From Polytrichum commune (Eukaryota > Streptophyta > Polytrichopsida > Polytrichales > Polytrichaceae): a DNA stretch of 64,000 bases. The notes under the pieces were generated by a model, which made no database searches, had not been told where the DNA came from, and saw only the letters and a program-made list of their open reading frames with translations. Positions 46,556 to 57,941 of this stretch are shown one piece after another (within the stretch, counting starts at the first letter, position 1; every line of letters starts with the position of its first letter). A program made the translations under genes and the position numbers. Location of the stretch: the NCBI GenBank assembly GCA_950295325.1, contig OX485804.1:63644533-63708532 (forward strand). Reading direction: 5' to 3'.

Positions 46556-46650
46556 TAAAACATGAATGCCCATTCAAAGGATGGTTTGCTGGCCCACCCA
46601 AAGTGGTAGCATTTGCATATTTGCAGGAGCTTAGAAAAACTTTGCAAATA

Positions 46651-47511
46651 TAGTCCTACCTCTTTAATACGACACTCGATAATACGACAACCTCGATATT
46701 ATGACACAAATTTCGTAAACCAAACTTCCTAGTTCAAATCTACCTCTATACTACGACTATGACAATGTTAATATGACACTCCTAGACCCCCCCAAATGTC
46801 ATATTATAGAGGTAATAAATGCATTTATATGGTGGGTCCCACACACTTATATATACATAAATACATAATTTATGTTAAATTCATAAATCTTATACATATG
46901 AAGTTTGGACTAAGGAAGTTTAAATGTAAAATGATGAGAACCATGAGAAAATAAACATGAGAACCATGGGAACTAGGTTCTCTTTCTAAAACCCTACTGA
47001 CACTCACAACACTCATCAGTTGGTGTCTTTTTCGCAACAGCTCTTACCCTAAACCCTAAACTAACATCCACAAATCTGGATTCGAGGTTTTTAGATCAAT
47101 TTTTATCTGATTGATGTGTTTTTCATATTGTTGGAAAACTATTGAAATTTCGCTTCTTTTGGTGGTAGTCTTGCTTGATTCCGAGTTGTATAGACAAAGT
47201 TATGAGCATATGAAGGTCGCCTAGTTCCATAAATTGATCGATTTGGTTTTGCAATTTGTGAGGTCAGTTCTTATCCGATTACACCCTTCTTCAAGTCCAC
47301 ATAGGTTTAGTGAGGAGAATTTGCATATTTGTAATACATTTGAAAAAATACTCATTTTTATATATGGCAAAATATCTCAAGTGTGTTTTTATGAAGTACC
47401 TCGTTATTGTGACAACCAGGTCCAATTTGTCATATTATTGAATATGTGACACCTCGATAATACGACCTTTTTCTCGTTTCCCAAACGTGTCACATTAAAG
47501 AGGTAGGACTG
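46651..47511 (+). mobile_element. pogo/Tigger-like TIR element, copy 1
   Basis: The ends are TAGTCCTACCTCTTTAAT and, inverted, CAGTCCTACCTCTTTAAT, flanked by TA on both sides. CAGT-type ends and TA targets are typical of pogo/Tigger (Tc1/mariner superfamily) elements. Subterminal sequence repeats 'tacgaca'-type words. It is 861 bp with no CENP-B-like DNA-binding or DDE domain, so it is non-autonomous. Homologous in reverse to 56282-57162. Confidence 0.75.
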
Positions 47512-48206
47512 TAGAGAATGTTGTTGACTACAGTACTGTGACACTGTTTAGATAATGGGAATGGGGTTAAGCTGGTGGAGCATTGGATGGCTGTGAGCTA
47601 GATCCACTTAATGGTCCTTATCTAATGTAGTTTTCATGCAAAGAGGTTATGCACATGATTGGAAGAAATTTGTAAACAATGTATTGGATCGTATGACATT
47701 TTATGTATGAGGTGGATGTGTTTAAAAGTGTGGTATTGCAACACTTTGCTAAAAGGAAAAGAGGTCCTCAATATGTATGTGGATTGTTGAAGTGGTAAAC
47801 TTGAAACATCCCACTTTTACCACCTGAGGTAGATGGTGCTAAAATCGTCACTTTAAGTGTTGAGTGTATGTGAAAATTAACTAAGGTAGAGCTATCCATA
47901 ACCGATCACTTAAGAGATTCTGGACCAAATTTGGAGAAGTATAAGGTGGTGCGAAATTTTCCTATGTAGGAAAATAAAAATCAATAGAACTGCAATTTTT
48001 TTTTTTTGATAATTTTACTCCTTAAATTAAAATCACTATGAATTTTTGAAGCCAAAAGTTGGCCCAAACACATTACCAATGTCTACAATCTGTCATAACC
48101 GCTCATTTTGACACGCATTCCTCCTCACTTTAGCACTCAAAACTAGGGACATGTGTTATGGCATCATCAATGCCCTGGTGATACTATAGCCGAAGTTGGA
48201 GACTTA
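47512..48206. other. no gene seen
   Basis: Spacer between two transposons with no recognisable gene or element. Confidence 0.4.
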
Positions 48207-49340
48207 GGGACGGTTTACACTATGGACCATGAAGTCGTCCCACGTAAGAGGCCTATTTTGCGTGGGACGACTTCATGGGACGACTTACATGGTCCGAGTT
48301 ACTAAAATATTAGTTTTCATGGTTCATGGGCCCTTCACTAGGTGTAAACCGAATGTGGACCATGAAGAACGACCATGCACCAAAAAGTGGAGGTGCTGAT
48401 TTTTTTAATACATGCCCAAAAAGGGCAATTTTGAAAAAAAATTAAGTTTGATCATTCCTTGTCTTCTCTTGGGCTTCACTTGTCTTCACTTCTTGTTAAA
48501 TGTGTCGAAGATGTGGCTTGCAAATCTTCTCACAACAAATTTTTTTAAATAAAAAAAAATGAGCAATTTAATTTTTACATCCTCAATGTAATTTACATGT
48601 GACATGTACCTTGTGTTGTCACTACACTAAATAGGATATTTAGTGTTTGATTATATTTAATGTTGTTACCACCCTACCTTGCTCAACACTAATTTTCAAT
48701 TCTTTGATAATTAATGTTAGAAGATTTCCCATTGCACTTCTTTTGACAACCCTGATCTACAATCACTAAACCACTACAGATTTTTCTTTTTTGTTTTGCA
48801 ACTGCATTTTGTAAGAATATTGGGGTGTGTAATATACCGTTGGAAAGGTATTTTCAAGACCTTTCCAACGGTATATTACAAGACCCAAAATTCCAAACAT
48901 TACATTTGGTAGACCAAAAAAACAAATCTGCACTTGAATTCTTGAGTTCTAGATGTCCCGCATTGTTTGGTGAAACACGTGTGAGCCGGTTTAAGGGGTA
49001 GGGCAAGGTAGTGCTGGTATGTCTCATGGGCTATGGTATAATTAAGGCGCTTAAAAGGTAGATTCATTAGAAATTTATTGAAATGGTATTTCTCTGACAT
49101 GGGCCCTTGCCTTTTCCTACCAGACCACCTCTCTGGCCTCTCTCAACGCAAAACCCGTTGGACCATGTCAGTGCATTTATTAGGCCTTAAAAATTATATT
49201 TTGGGGACCTCGACCTCCATGGTCCCTCTGCCATTTTTTCCTTAGTGTAAACCGAAGTTGTCCCGGGAGAACTTCAACAGCCAATCAGCTGCCTTGCAGA
49301 GCCCTGGTCCAACTTCATGGTCCATAGTGTAAACCGCCCC
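48207..49340. mobile_element. Harbinger-like TIR element, 1134 bp, upstream of ISD11
   Basis: The left end GGGACGGTTTACACTATGGA and right end, inverted (GGGGCGGTTTACACTATGGA), match over about 30 bp and are flanked by TTA on both sides. Two further inverted segments lie near the left end ('cgtcccacg' around 48236-48265). No transposase domain was found. A perfect hairpin lies inside at 48828-48880. Confidence 0.8.
48828..48880. repeat. perfect 22-bp hairpin
   Basis: Arms at 48828-48849 and 48859-48880 are exactly complementary (left arm ends GTTGGAAAGGT) around a 9-base loop. Weaker complementarity extends outward on both sides. It lies inside the Harbinger-like element and is probably an older nested foldback. 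Confidence 0.9.
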
Positions 49341-49743
49341 TTAGAAACCAAGAACTGCAGGTTTACAAGTTGGCAAGAAGGGTGTGCATTGATGTTGATC
49401 ATCATTAAAAAAATCTTTCATTGTCACCAAATTGTGAGCTTTCTTCTTCAACCCTGGAAATTACAGGCAAATCCTTCTTCCTCTTTGTAGCACCCGCAAT
49501 TATTTGGAATTTTGTAGGTAAACCTAAACAAGTTTTAAGTTTTAAACACTCTTTTAGAGTTCATAACATTATTAAGCAGTGTGCGTTCATTCATGTGGGC
49601 CCCGAGAATATAACCATTAGATGCAGATGGAAGGGTATCCAAATAACACACGGCTACCCTAACTTTTTGGCCTTTTGAATAAAAAAAAAAGTGCTCTTCC
49701 GGTATGGATGATAAAGAATGTACTAGTTTGCAGGATATTGTTG

Positions 49744-49752
49744 AAACCCTAA
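49744..49752 (+). promoter_or_regulatory. telo-box upstream of ISD11
   Basis: AAACCCTAA lies about 180 bp before the ISD11 start codon. This motif is common near transcription starts of plant housekeeping genes, including many for mitochondrial and ribosomal proteins. Function here is inferred from position only. Confidence 0.5.
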
Positions 49753-49930
49753 CCCTGTTGCAGTTTCCTTCACTTCCGTGTCTCTCCCCCCGGTTTTCCG
49801 AGATTCGTTTCAATCTCCCCAGCCTTCAATCTATCACTCCTTGCGACCCCTACTGCTCTCGTCTTGTTCTACGATTTTCTGTCGTTGTTTTTTGCTATTG
49901 CATTGTGAATTGACAAGCCTAGTAGGAAGA

Positions 49931-50218
49931 ATGGCAGCAGCATCGCCATCGGCGTCACAGGTGCTGGGGCTATACAGAGCCCTGGTGAGAGAAAGTCGCA
50001 AGTTCGCCAATTACAACGTCAGGGAGTACGCAAAGAGGAGGACGATCGCGGGGTTCCAAGACAACCGTGCTCTGTCTGATCCTGCTGCCCTGGCCATGGC
50101 TTTCGTGGACGGACAGCAGAATTTGGAATTGGTGAAACGGCAAGCAATTGTGTATAATCTGTATGCACCGGTGGTGAAGAGCATCATGGACTTGAAGGTG
50201 TCGCCGGTGAGAAAGTAA
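49931..50218 (+). CDS. ISD11/LYRM4, LYR-motif subunit of mitochondrial cysteine desulfurase
   Basis: A single uninterrupted exon of 95 codons. ISD11 binds and stabilises the NFS1 cysteine desulfurase with acyl carrier protein in the mitochondrial matrix, the first step of Fe-S cluster assembly. The sequence shows the LYR motif (Leu14-Tyr15-Arg16 in VLGLYRALVRES), then KFANYNVREYAKRRTI and, near the end, LELVKRQAIVYNLYAP. These are the three blocks conserved between plant, yeast and animal ISD11. Length matches the family (about 90 residues). The start ATG at 49931 has the plant-like context AGAATGGCAGC. An in-frame extension to 49778 exists but begins without an ATG, so it is not used. The gene is complete and appears functional. 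A Harbinger-like element ends about 590 bp upstream. Confidence 0.95.
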   Translation: MAAASPSASQVLGLYRALVRESRKFANYNVREYAKRRTIAGFQDNRALSDPAALAMAFVDGQQNLELVKRQAIVYNLYAPVVKSIMDLKVSPVRK

Positions 50219-50861
50219 AGTAAGCTCGGTGATAGCGCTGGGTTGTAGTAGGGGTTTGGTTTTGCGTAATTTGGGATTTTAGGTTTCTGTGAAGTAGCTA
50301 CTCAGCTATCCAGAGGATCTTGACACACCGTCTCGGAAGAATTTGTGACATTGGGGTTGATGATTAGCTGGCTGAAGAAAGTACCTATTAAAGTTTGATG
50401 TATGGCATCATGGATCTCCATATCTCCCACATCATCGTGTTCGAGAAGGAAGGATCTCGGTTTGTGACCTTGTTTGCTGGTGAGTGCACGCAACTTTCTT
50501 CGTTATTCTCAACCATGAATCTAGTTATTTATTAATCTAATTAAAATAAATTTTGGATATTGAAGTTGATCTTACAGAGCACAAGGTACCCTAAATAGTC
50601 TTATTAGCGTGGGCCACGTTAATTTTCAAATCACATCAAATTGATGTGGGTGAATATAAGGTGACTATTTTTATTTCATGTCAGGTGTTGGTCGGAAGTC
50701 TCAAGGAAGATTGAGGGCAAGACTCAAGGTCTTGGGCCCACAATATCTCCATCCCGACTAGACAAGTAGAGTGGCTATTGTTGATCAAGACTATTTAGTG
50801 CAGTTGTATCTAAGGTCAGCAGGCCTTAAATGGACACTTTTAGCTCTACACCCACTTCTCG
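50219..50861. other. ISD11 3' flank
   Basis: Presumed 3' UTR followed by spacer; no further gene is seen. Confidence 0.4.
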
Positions 50862-51165
50862 TAGGATTCGAAACACACATAATATAGTGCAAGATGATTG
50901 TCAAATCCAAATCGTGCCTATAGCCATTTTCTTCATAATTTTGCGAGCTCATATGAATATCTTATTCATTGTCAAGTGAAGATTCTCTTGAATATTAAAT
51001 GATCATATATGTCCCCCCAATGATGTTGACTATTGAGTCGATATGGTTAAACAAATTATGAGCATGTAGTCCAACCTCTTTTAAGCACATGATGCATTTT
51101 TGGTGTCCATTCTTAGATCCACACTTAACCACACACCACTCAAATCTAGGTTTCTGTTTAAGAGG
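50862..51165 (-). repeat. repeat family R3 copy, inverted
   Basis: Reads on the minus strand in the same order as 37545-37860: 'ggtgtccattctta' corresponds to the 'agaacagacaccaaa' start, and 'cacttctcgtaggat' to the 'atcctaggagaagtg' end. Confidence 0.65.
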
Positions 51166-51964
51166 AGTAACCAAATTAAGCCCACTTATGCTTACATCTG
51201 GATCTTACTGTTTGTTGGGGCAAGATTTTACATATTGGACGCGATTTTGTGCTTCCCTGATGATTCAAGCTGACATAATCCAGTTTCAAGCACATGACAG
51301 TTATTTGCTGCTCTGTCCTCTTTTGCAGGTTATGAGAAACTCAAACCATAAGACATTTTTCATGATATACCAAAGACGAGTAGAGGATGTTTTTCTTCGT
51401 ATCTGAAGATGTTGAGCTATCCTTTTTTCAAAGACTTGTTGTATCCCAGGTTGATTGTAAACGAGTTGTGAAAGGGCACGTTTAACGTGAAAGTACACAT
51501 TGTGCATTGGCTTGCCAAAGAACAGAAATAGGAAGTGCACATCCAAAATCACCCAATTCTAAAAGCTTGCTCACAGGCAGCACTATTGTTCCTAGTGGAT
51601 TGCTGCTGAACTCTTGTACAATGATTTGATCAATGATTCAACTCTGGCAACTTAATTTGTCCACTCAGGTGTGTTGCAGATGACAGAGTTTCCAACTTCA
51701 TCTTTGTCATCGTTATTTGTCACTAGACAGGCTCTCTCGAGTTCTGTACCATTCACTCCTTGAGAAGCGAATGACCCACTGTTGCCAATTGACAAGGCCA
51801 TGCACTATTTGCATGGTGTAAAGGTTAGTGTTGCTTTTAGAGACCTAAGCTTTCAATGGATAATCAGTGTAGATATGTTGGCTAATAGAATCATGTTTAA
51901 AGTTTTGGCATCAAACTCCCTTTGAGTTGAGTATAATGTAAGTTTGAGAAGCATCAAGTTTTTC
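51166..51964. other. no gene seen
   Basis: No recognisable gene. The 105-codon frame at 51089-51406 begins in the R3 copy and has no motif. Confidence 0.4.
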
Positions 51965-52263
51965 AAGTTTTCTTAATGCTTAATTTACCATAATCAAAGA
52001 GTGGTGCCGGTTTATTCAAAACTGACTTTCTAGTTTGTCCTACTAGCATGGGTAGTCCAAGCTAGCCTTGCATAGACTGATGTGATATTTAGGGTAGTGG
52101 ATCCCACGGGCAAACATGTTTAGATTTGAAAAATTTCTCAAAATTTATGGATGGGAAGAGGAGGTCCAAGGAGTTTCTCCCAACTTTCAGTATATGCTCC
52201 AACATGATGAGCTAATGAACTCTCAATTGAAAATTCTCATAGGGAAGGATCAAACCCATGATT
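51965..52263. mobile_element. TIR repeat family T1, copy 3, diverged
   Basis: Shares 'tttcttaatgctta', 'aaagagtggtg', 'ccaagctagccttgcatag' and 'aaggatcaaaccca' with 24953-25367 in the same order. The terminal inverted repeats are hardly recognisable. Confidence 0.55.
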
Positions 52264-52525
52264 TTGTATACATATGTAGCATATTAGAGTTGAATGGTAT
52301 ACTACAAAGTTTTCTTTGGCAAAGTGACTCGTAATTTTGTGAATGTATTGCCTAGTTCTTTACAAACCCATTTATTGCGATACATAACCTAGAGCATCAA
52401 GTTCATGTGGATTGTCGTGCATAAGATTTCCCATAGCCCAAGAGCACTCTTCTTTGACAGTTGGAGCCACATATGTATGTTTTGGACTTCTTATTTAAAA
52501 CCCCCTAAGATGAAAGTTACCGTGC

Positions 52526-52559
52526 ACCTTCACCGGTTGTCTCCCTTACCGGTGAAGGT
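52526..52559. repeat. short hairpin with CACCGGTTGTCTCC motif
   Basis: ACCTTCACCGG (52526-52536) is perfectly complementary to 52549-52559, with a 12-base loop. The loop word 'ccggttgtctcc' recurs directly at about 52572-52583. Confidence 0.8.
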
Positions 52560-52583
52560 ACCAATCCCTTACCGGTTGTCTCC

Positions 52584-55401
52584 GCGATACATATATGGAA
52601 TTAAGTGCAAGCAAGTGCAAGCTAATGCAACTAACTAATGTTATGGAAATAGAACTCAATGTGATACCCATGCATAATATTCATTGTACAAGGTATACTA
52701 ATTAAAACATTGTATATAACACTTCCAAATTTGAGTGCAAGATAGCATATATCATTTTTTCAACAACCTTCACATATATAAGATTTCACAACATGTCACG
52801 TGCATATGCGAAAATAAAACTTCTAAAACTTTTATAATGACATTCATTAAGGGCAAAAGAAGACTATGTTTTGATGGACGATGGTTATTCTTAAAAGGTT
52901 ATCAATATACCTTGGTTCGAACATGGTAGGGGCCAACGTGCTCAATTCATGTCGGTCAAACCACGATGGTCAATTTTATGCTTTATCACGGTCCTAGATT
53001 TGCTTTTTAAGTGAAAAGACACCTAGAATATCTTAAAAACTTTACCACTGGCGACCATTTTTGACTCACATACCTTATGTAGTCTTCAGGCTTATGTAGC
53101 TCTCATTGGATGTGTTATATTTTGCAAGATTCATTGGTTGTCAACGAATGCATTTTTTTGGAGCGAGTCTCAAGGATACATGCAAGAGTGACACAATGAA
53201 GGCTAACGGGGAAAAATCTCCATTGTTTCACAGTGCGAGGAAATTGTTGCATAGAACCGTACCTCACATCCATCCATGTAAATATAACACACACACACAC
53301 ACACACACATCCTATATGGGCTTGTGATTTAGTCAATTCAAATGTGTCCTAGTGAACTAATTTGAGGCCTTTGAAGTTGATTCCAACATTGAATCGATCA
53401 AAAAACTTAACTTTAGACTATGTGAGCCTCAAGTTATTTTATTAGGTTTAAGTTTCTAATTGAATCACATTCTCATTTCAAGATTTAATCTTTACTTAAA
53501 CACGTTGTTAAAAAAAGCCTCTCCTCAAATATTTCTCTAGCTTGAGTGGGATTCACAAGTTTTTGTACTAGCTAGTTTTTGGACTTGGATTGGGTTCATT
53601 GGGATAACATATCGGAACACGAGTGAGACTTTCAACATGATGACACGTTAGACGGATTGACTCGCAAACATTGTTTTTTATGGCTATAAATCACATTCAA
53701 GTGGCAAAGGCAACATATTCATTGGCAATGGTAGTGTTGAGGTTAGATCATGTTTACCTGAAGATAGACTTGATCAATATACAAAAATGATTGTCAACTG
53801 AAAGACAACCACAAATTGTAGGCTTTTCTAGAAGTAGACTTACACAATCTCTGATATTTATGTGACCAAACTTATATCAAGTTTAAATAAAGTGTTGCTT
53901 TCAAATCTTCTATAACATTTTGACAAGCTTTATATTAAAAATGTAAAGGTTTCAAAAAGTACATTTGTTTTGGTGGCTTCAATTTGAAATGCATGAGAAA
54001 ACACATGATGTTGCACATGACAATCTTTTGAAAGCTTTTAATAAGGTGTGGTGTATCGAAGCCCTCATTGCCACTAGGAGCAATTTAGTGGTTTCTTGGA
54101 AGAGTAACATTGAGGCATTCATAGTCAACCGAGTCCATTTAACCACTCACTAGGGTCATGTAATGCCAACATGGATGAGATCTATAATTTTTAAGAAAAC
54201 GGAGTTAAGATTTATGTGCTGACGGCTTGTGATTAATAACCCTCATAAGAGTTCTGACAACTTTCGTAGCCAAGCATTAGAGTTTAGATGAGCGGCTAGG
54301 GGTTGACCTACAGATCGACTACTTGTTATCCTAACTTTACCGCTTCAAAATTTGCAACAATTTCCATATTCATGCCAAAAAAAAAAATCAATCTTTTAAC
54401 ATTCTCCTCAAAATTTGTTTCTCTTCACAAGAAAAAAACAAGTCCCTGTTATTACTCCTCCTAATCAGACGCAAACTCTCTCATTCGACTGGTTATCCAT
54501 GCTTCAGCTTCAAACCCAAGATGGATATTATCACTTGATGCCCCATGGGTCCCTTGGATGGATTGTTCCCATGGCGGTTTGTTTCCTACTTACCTTTTGC
54601 AATTGAGTCTTTTCAATTCATACCAAAAATTATACATGAACTAAATATTATCAAAATGCATGTGAGTACTTTGACCTTGACTCAACACTACTCACTGCCA
54701 ATTGGTGTCTAAGGAACACGTGACAAATCCAACCAAAACCAAAACCAAACATCCTTTGAGCTGCTTCCAACAATGTCATTTCCATTGTGACCATTGATCG
54801 GAACCTCTCCAAAAGAAAGTGAGTTGAGTTAGTACTTCTTGTCTTTATGGTTGTGGGCCTTTTCAATGAGCTCCCGATCTTATTCATATATTCAATGACC
54901 ATTTGACCTTAAAAGTGCATGGATGAGCTTACGTTTCCCAACCATGCTTCTCACAACGCCATGCTTGTGCGGTGTCGAGTGCAAACGCAATAAAGATCCC
55001 AACACCATGATTGTGATCTAGCGTGCTCTTGGAAAAAGCATGGGATAGCTTAAATATCACACCTCCCCCGGGTCGTTGCTAACTTGGACGTCAATGGTCT
55101 CCCAAAACATGCACTACAAATTTGAAGATTGACTTGAGGTCTTCGTTATATCATGCGAGAACCTTTGTGCATTTGTTGTTGCCATACCTTAAAATTACAA
55201 AATTACAAAAAAAAATTACAAAAAACTAAACTAAACCAAACTGTATGTATGTATGTGTGAATGTATGTATGTTAGTGTGGGGGGCACTAATGGCAAAGGT
55301 TCACGTGATGTATATGCAAACGATATGCGGTTGTTTGAAGCGTAAAACATTTGTCTATCGTTGGTTGAGGTTGACGTTTCTCTTCCCCAATTGAGACAAG
55401 A
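52584..55401. other. no supported gene; (AC)n at about 53288-53309
   Basis: AT-rich sequence with an (AC)n microsatellite; short frames on both strands across it are artefacts. No protein domain is recognisable elsewhere in this stretch. Confidence 0.5.
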
Positions 55402-55635
55402 ATGGCGACTGGTAATACACTTGGGACACACTTCCATGTGCATGCTACATCATCAAAATCACCAGATGGCACAAACAACGATCAGGCCCCTCAACCACAT
55501 GGAAGTGTACTCAATTTGAACATGGAGAATGAGAATCAACCACCAACACCATCATGGAGAGAATTGAAGGTGAGCTATGAGGAGAGGAAGTTGACTGCCA
55601 CTATATTTCGAAAGTGGATATTGACTTTTAGGTGA
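55402..55635 (+). CDS. unassigned 77-codon ORF, possible first exon
   Basis: The frame starts ATGGCGACTGG in a plausible plant start context and ends at a stop overlapping TTTTAG|GTGAGC, which would be a good splice donor in the last codons. The peptide is hydrophilic, with NQPPTPSWRELKVSYEERKL near the end, and matches no family I recognise. No second exon could be identified downstream, so it may be a first exon of a decayed transposon gene or chance. Confidence 0.2.
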   Translation: MATGNTLGTHFHVHATSSKSPDGTNNDQAPQPHGSVLNLNMENENQPPTPSWRELKVSYEERKLTATIFRKWILTFR

Positions 55636-56281
55636 GCAGAAAACTTATGATACATGATTGATTTACAATAGCTTGTTGGTGTGAGTTTGGAGACAACGAC
55701 TGCTCTAGACTACATTTTCCGTACTCACAAATTCTTATTATTCGAACATTCCCCCTGAAGTGTTCTTGTTCTTTGGGTTTACGTGCATTTCCTACAACTT
55801 TGAAGTAGAAAGTCAATGAATCCACTCATCCAACATTCCCAAATGGATAAGTGGGATGATGGCCACATTTCAGTTTTTCACGTATGACAACACAAGACAA
55901 ATACTATATACTCCTTCATGTTTTAAAATCACCCCTCCCCCCTTCCGAATCAACATGGAAGTGCTTCACCAACAAATGTTGGCTACTCTAGTCCAAAGCT
56001 TTGCCAACGTCAATGAGGTCTAGTTTTTTTTTCCTTGGAATAGATGGCACATGTAAATTCCCCTTAATCTTTATTGACTATACTAGGTCACAGAAGCTTC
56101 AGTCCCTTTAGAAAAATTTCTTGTGACAAGGGCGTGACATCACTATCTTGAAATCGCATGTGAATTTGGTTGTACGTCGCCTCCTCGTGCCTTAATTCTT
56201 CCATATGTGCCTAAACTTTTTTTAATGTATAAAATACTCAGATTCTCTTAGGATGGATCCAACAGTTCCATTTCGCATGTA
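55636..56281. other. no gene seen
   Basis: Spacer without a recognisable element. Confidence 0.4.
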
Positions 56282-57162
56282 CTATTCTCCCTCTTTAGTA
56301 TAACACGTTTGGGGAACACAAAAAAGTCATATTACTGAGGTGTCGCCTTCTCATTAATATGACAAGTGGCATGAAGTTGTCGTATTATTGAGGGAATATG
56401 AAAATATAAGTAACATGAGCTTTCAAATATATACAACGACTTTTAGCAATGTAGATGGTATGAAATAATAACTTGTGACTCCAAACAAATACAAATATTC
56501 TCAAGATCTCTTGAAATAGGAGTCAAAAAATCTCTAGTGTTGCCTACCCAAGTTAGCAACTGTCACCTTATCTAAATTCCCTACTAGCTTATGAAAACTA
56601 ATAATTTCATTAACACCAAAATATAAATAATTCTTTAATAAACTAGACAACAATGATGCATGACGTTTAGCATCACTAAGCTTAATTGTAGGTGGAGCAA
56701 CATCATCCACATCTACTATTGAATCTAGATCAACATTAAGATCAAAGTGTTGTGCATAATTGGTTCCCAAAGCAACATCCACCAACTCATCAATACTCAA
56801 TTTTAGTTCAGTAATCTCTTCCCCATATCACCATGAGTACAAGGCAACACACTAAGCAGGAGGTCACTCTAACCCGAACCATGTCCATTCTGCACTAGTA
56901 ACCTTAATTATCATTAAGTTCTCAATGATAAGTGAAGTTCCCAAGTAGTTCCCACGTGAAAATGGATGTATTGTAGATGTGCATAACATAGATGAAAGAA
57001 ATTTCAGCATTAACTACCTCTTTGATATGACAAAACGGAGATTCTAAATGTCGCATTGTTGGGTGTCGTAGTCGTATAAAAGAGGGAGTTTTGAGCTAAA
57101 AAGTTTGGTCTCGCAAAAATGTGTCGTAATATCGAGGGTGTCGTATTAACGAGGTTAGACTG
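56282..57162 (-). mobile_element. pogo/Tigger-like TIR element, copy 2
   Basis: Read on the minus strand it starts CAGTCTAACCTCGTTAATAC, with 'cgacaccctcgatatta' and 'gcgacatttagaatct' following, and ends 'aaagagggagaatag'. This aligns with the element at 46651-47511 at both ends. It is 881 bp. A minus-strand frame inside (56534-56800, 88 codons) contains LSDAKRHASLLSSLL and SFHKLVGNLDKVTVANL, which looks like the C-terminal tail of a plant Tigger/CENP-B-like transposase, but no DDE core remains. Confidence 0.7.
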
Positions 57163-57801
57163 TGTAAGGAATTGCATCGGACCAAGTGCCCCTTTCACAT
57201 GTTGGAAACCCGATGGGTTCTTGCATACGAAATGTAACTTACTACACCATTATGGAGTTCACTTATTATTTGGAATCATTTAAAGGTCTTATTGCTCATG
57301 CATAATGCATGGCAATGGTATCTTCCATGTGGTAAAATACTCTGACACTCCTCAATGATACTTAAGTGTATGGTAAAATCCTTTGATGTGGGATGATGTA
57401 GTAAAATCCCACAAGGGTTGGCCTCCACCGAGGTCCAAAAGGCGGTAATCTACTACAATTGAAGAGGCTCTTCATGTATACTTGCTTCCTTGAGAAATTG
57501 GTGTACATCCACCCACCCGCCCACCCATCCATCAAACTGACATTTAAGTATAATTGGACAAATCACTTGTTTGAAAATAATAAGGCATGTGCACTTATGG
57601 GGACAAAATCATCAAACAACAACAACAACAACTTCGAATGTTTGTATTTCATGTTTGCCAATCACCATATTTGTGTAGTTTTGTGATCTAGTGTACGTCA
57701 TATTGATGATTGGAATTGTCCAAAAATCGTACATAAATCTAAATATACTTAAATCCTAGTTATCAATATGTAACTTACCTTTGTCATTAAAGCTACGCTG
57801 A
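57163..57801. other. no gene seen
   Basis: Spacer with a short (AAC)n tract near 57619-57632. Confidence 0.4.
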
Positions 57802-57941
57802 AGCCCACTTCATACACGAGATTGAGAGCCCGTGACCATTACACTTGATTTTGGAGGTGTCTTGGGACGTTCTTTGGACACTATGTTTTGGGCTCTCACA
57901 ATTTCATGGTCACGGCTCTTGGCTCATATGTGAAGTGGGCC
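57802..57941 (+). mobile_element. Harbinger-like element, 140-bp deletion derivative
   Basis: Retains both ends of the 13413-13917 family ('gcccacttcatacacgag' and its inverted partner, plus 'gagagcccgtgaccatt' and 'ttggaggtgt') but has lost about 360 bp of interior. Confidence 0.8.

Noticed and set aside
49778-49930. N-terminal extension of ISD11
   Set aside because: The in-frame extension lacks an ATG, and ISD11 proteins begin shortly before the LYR motif, which fits the ATG at 49931.
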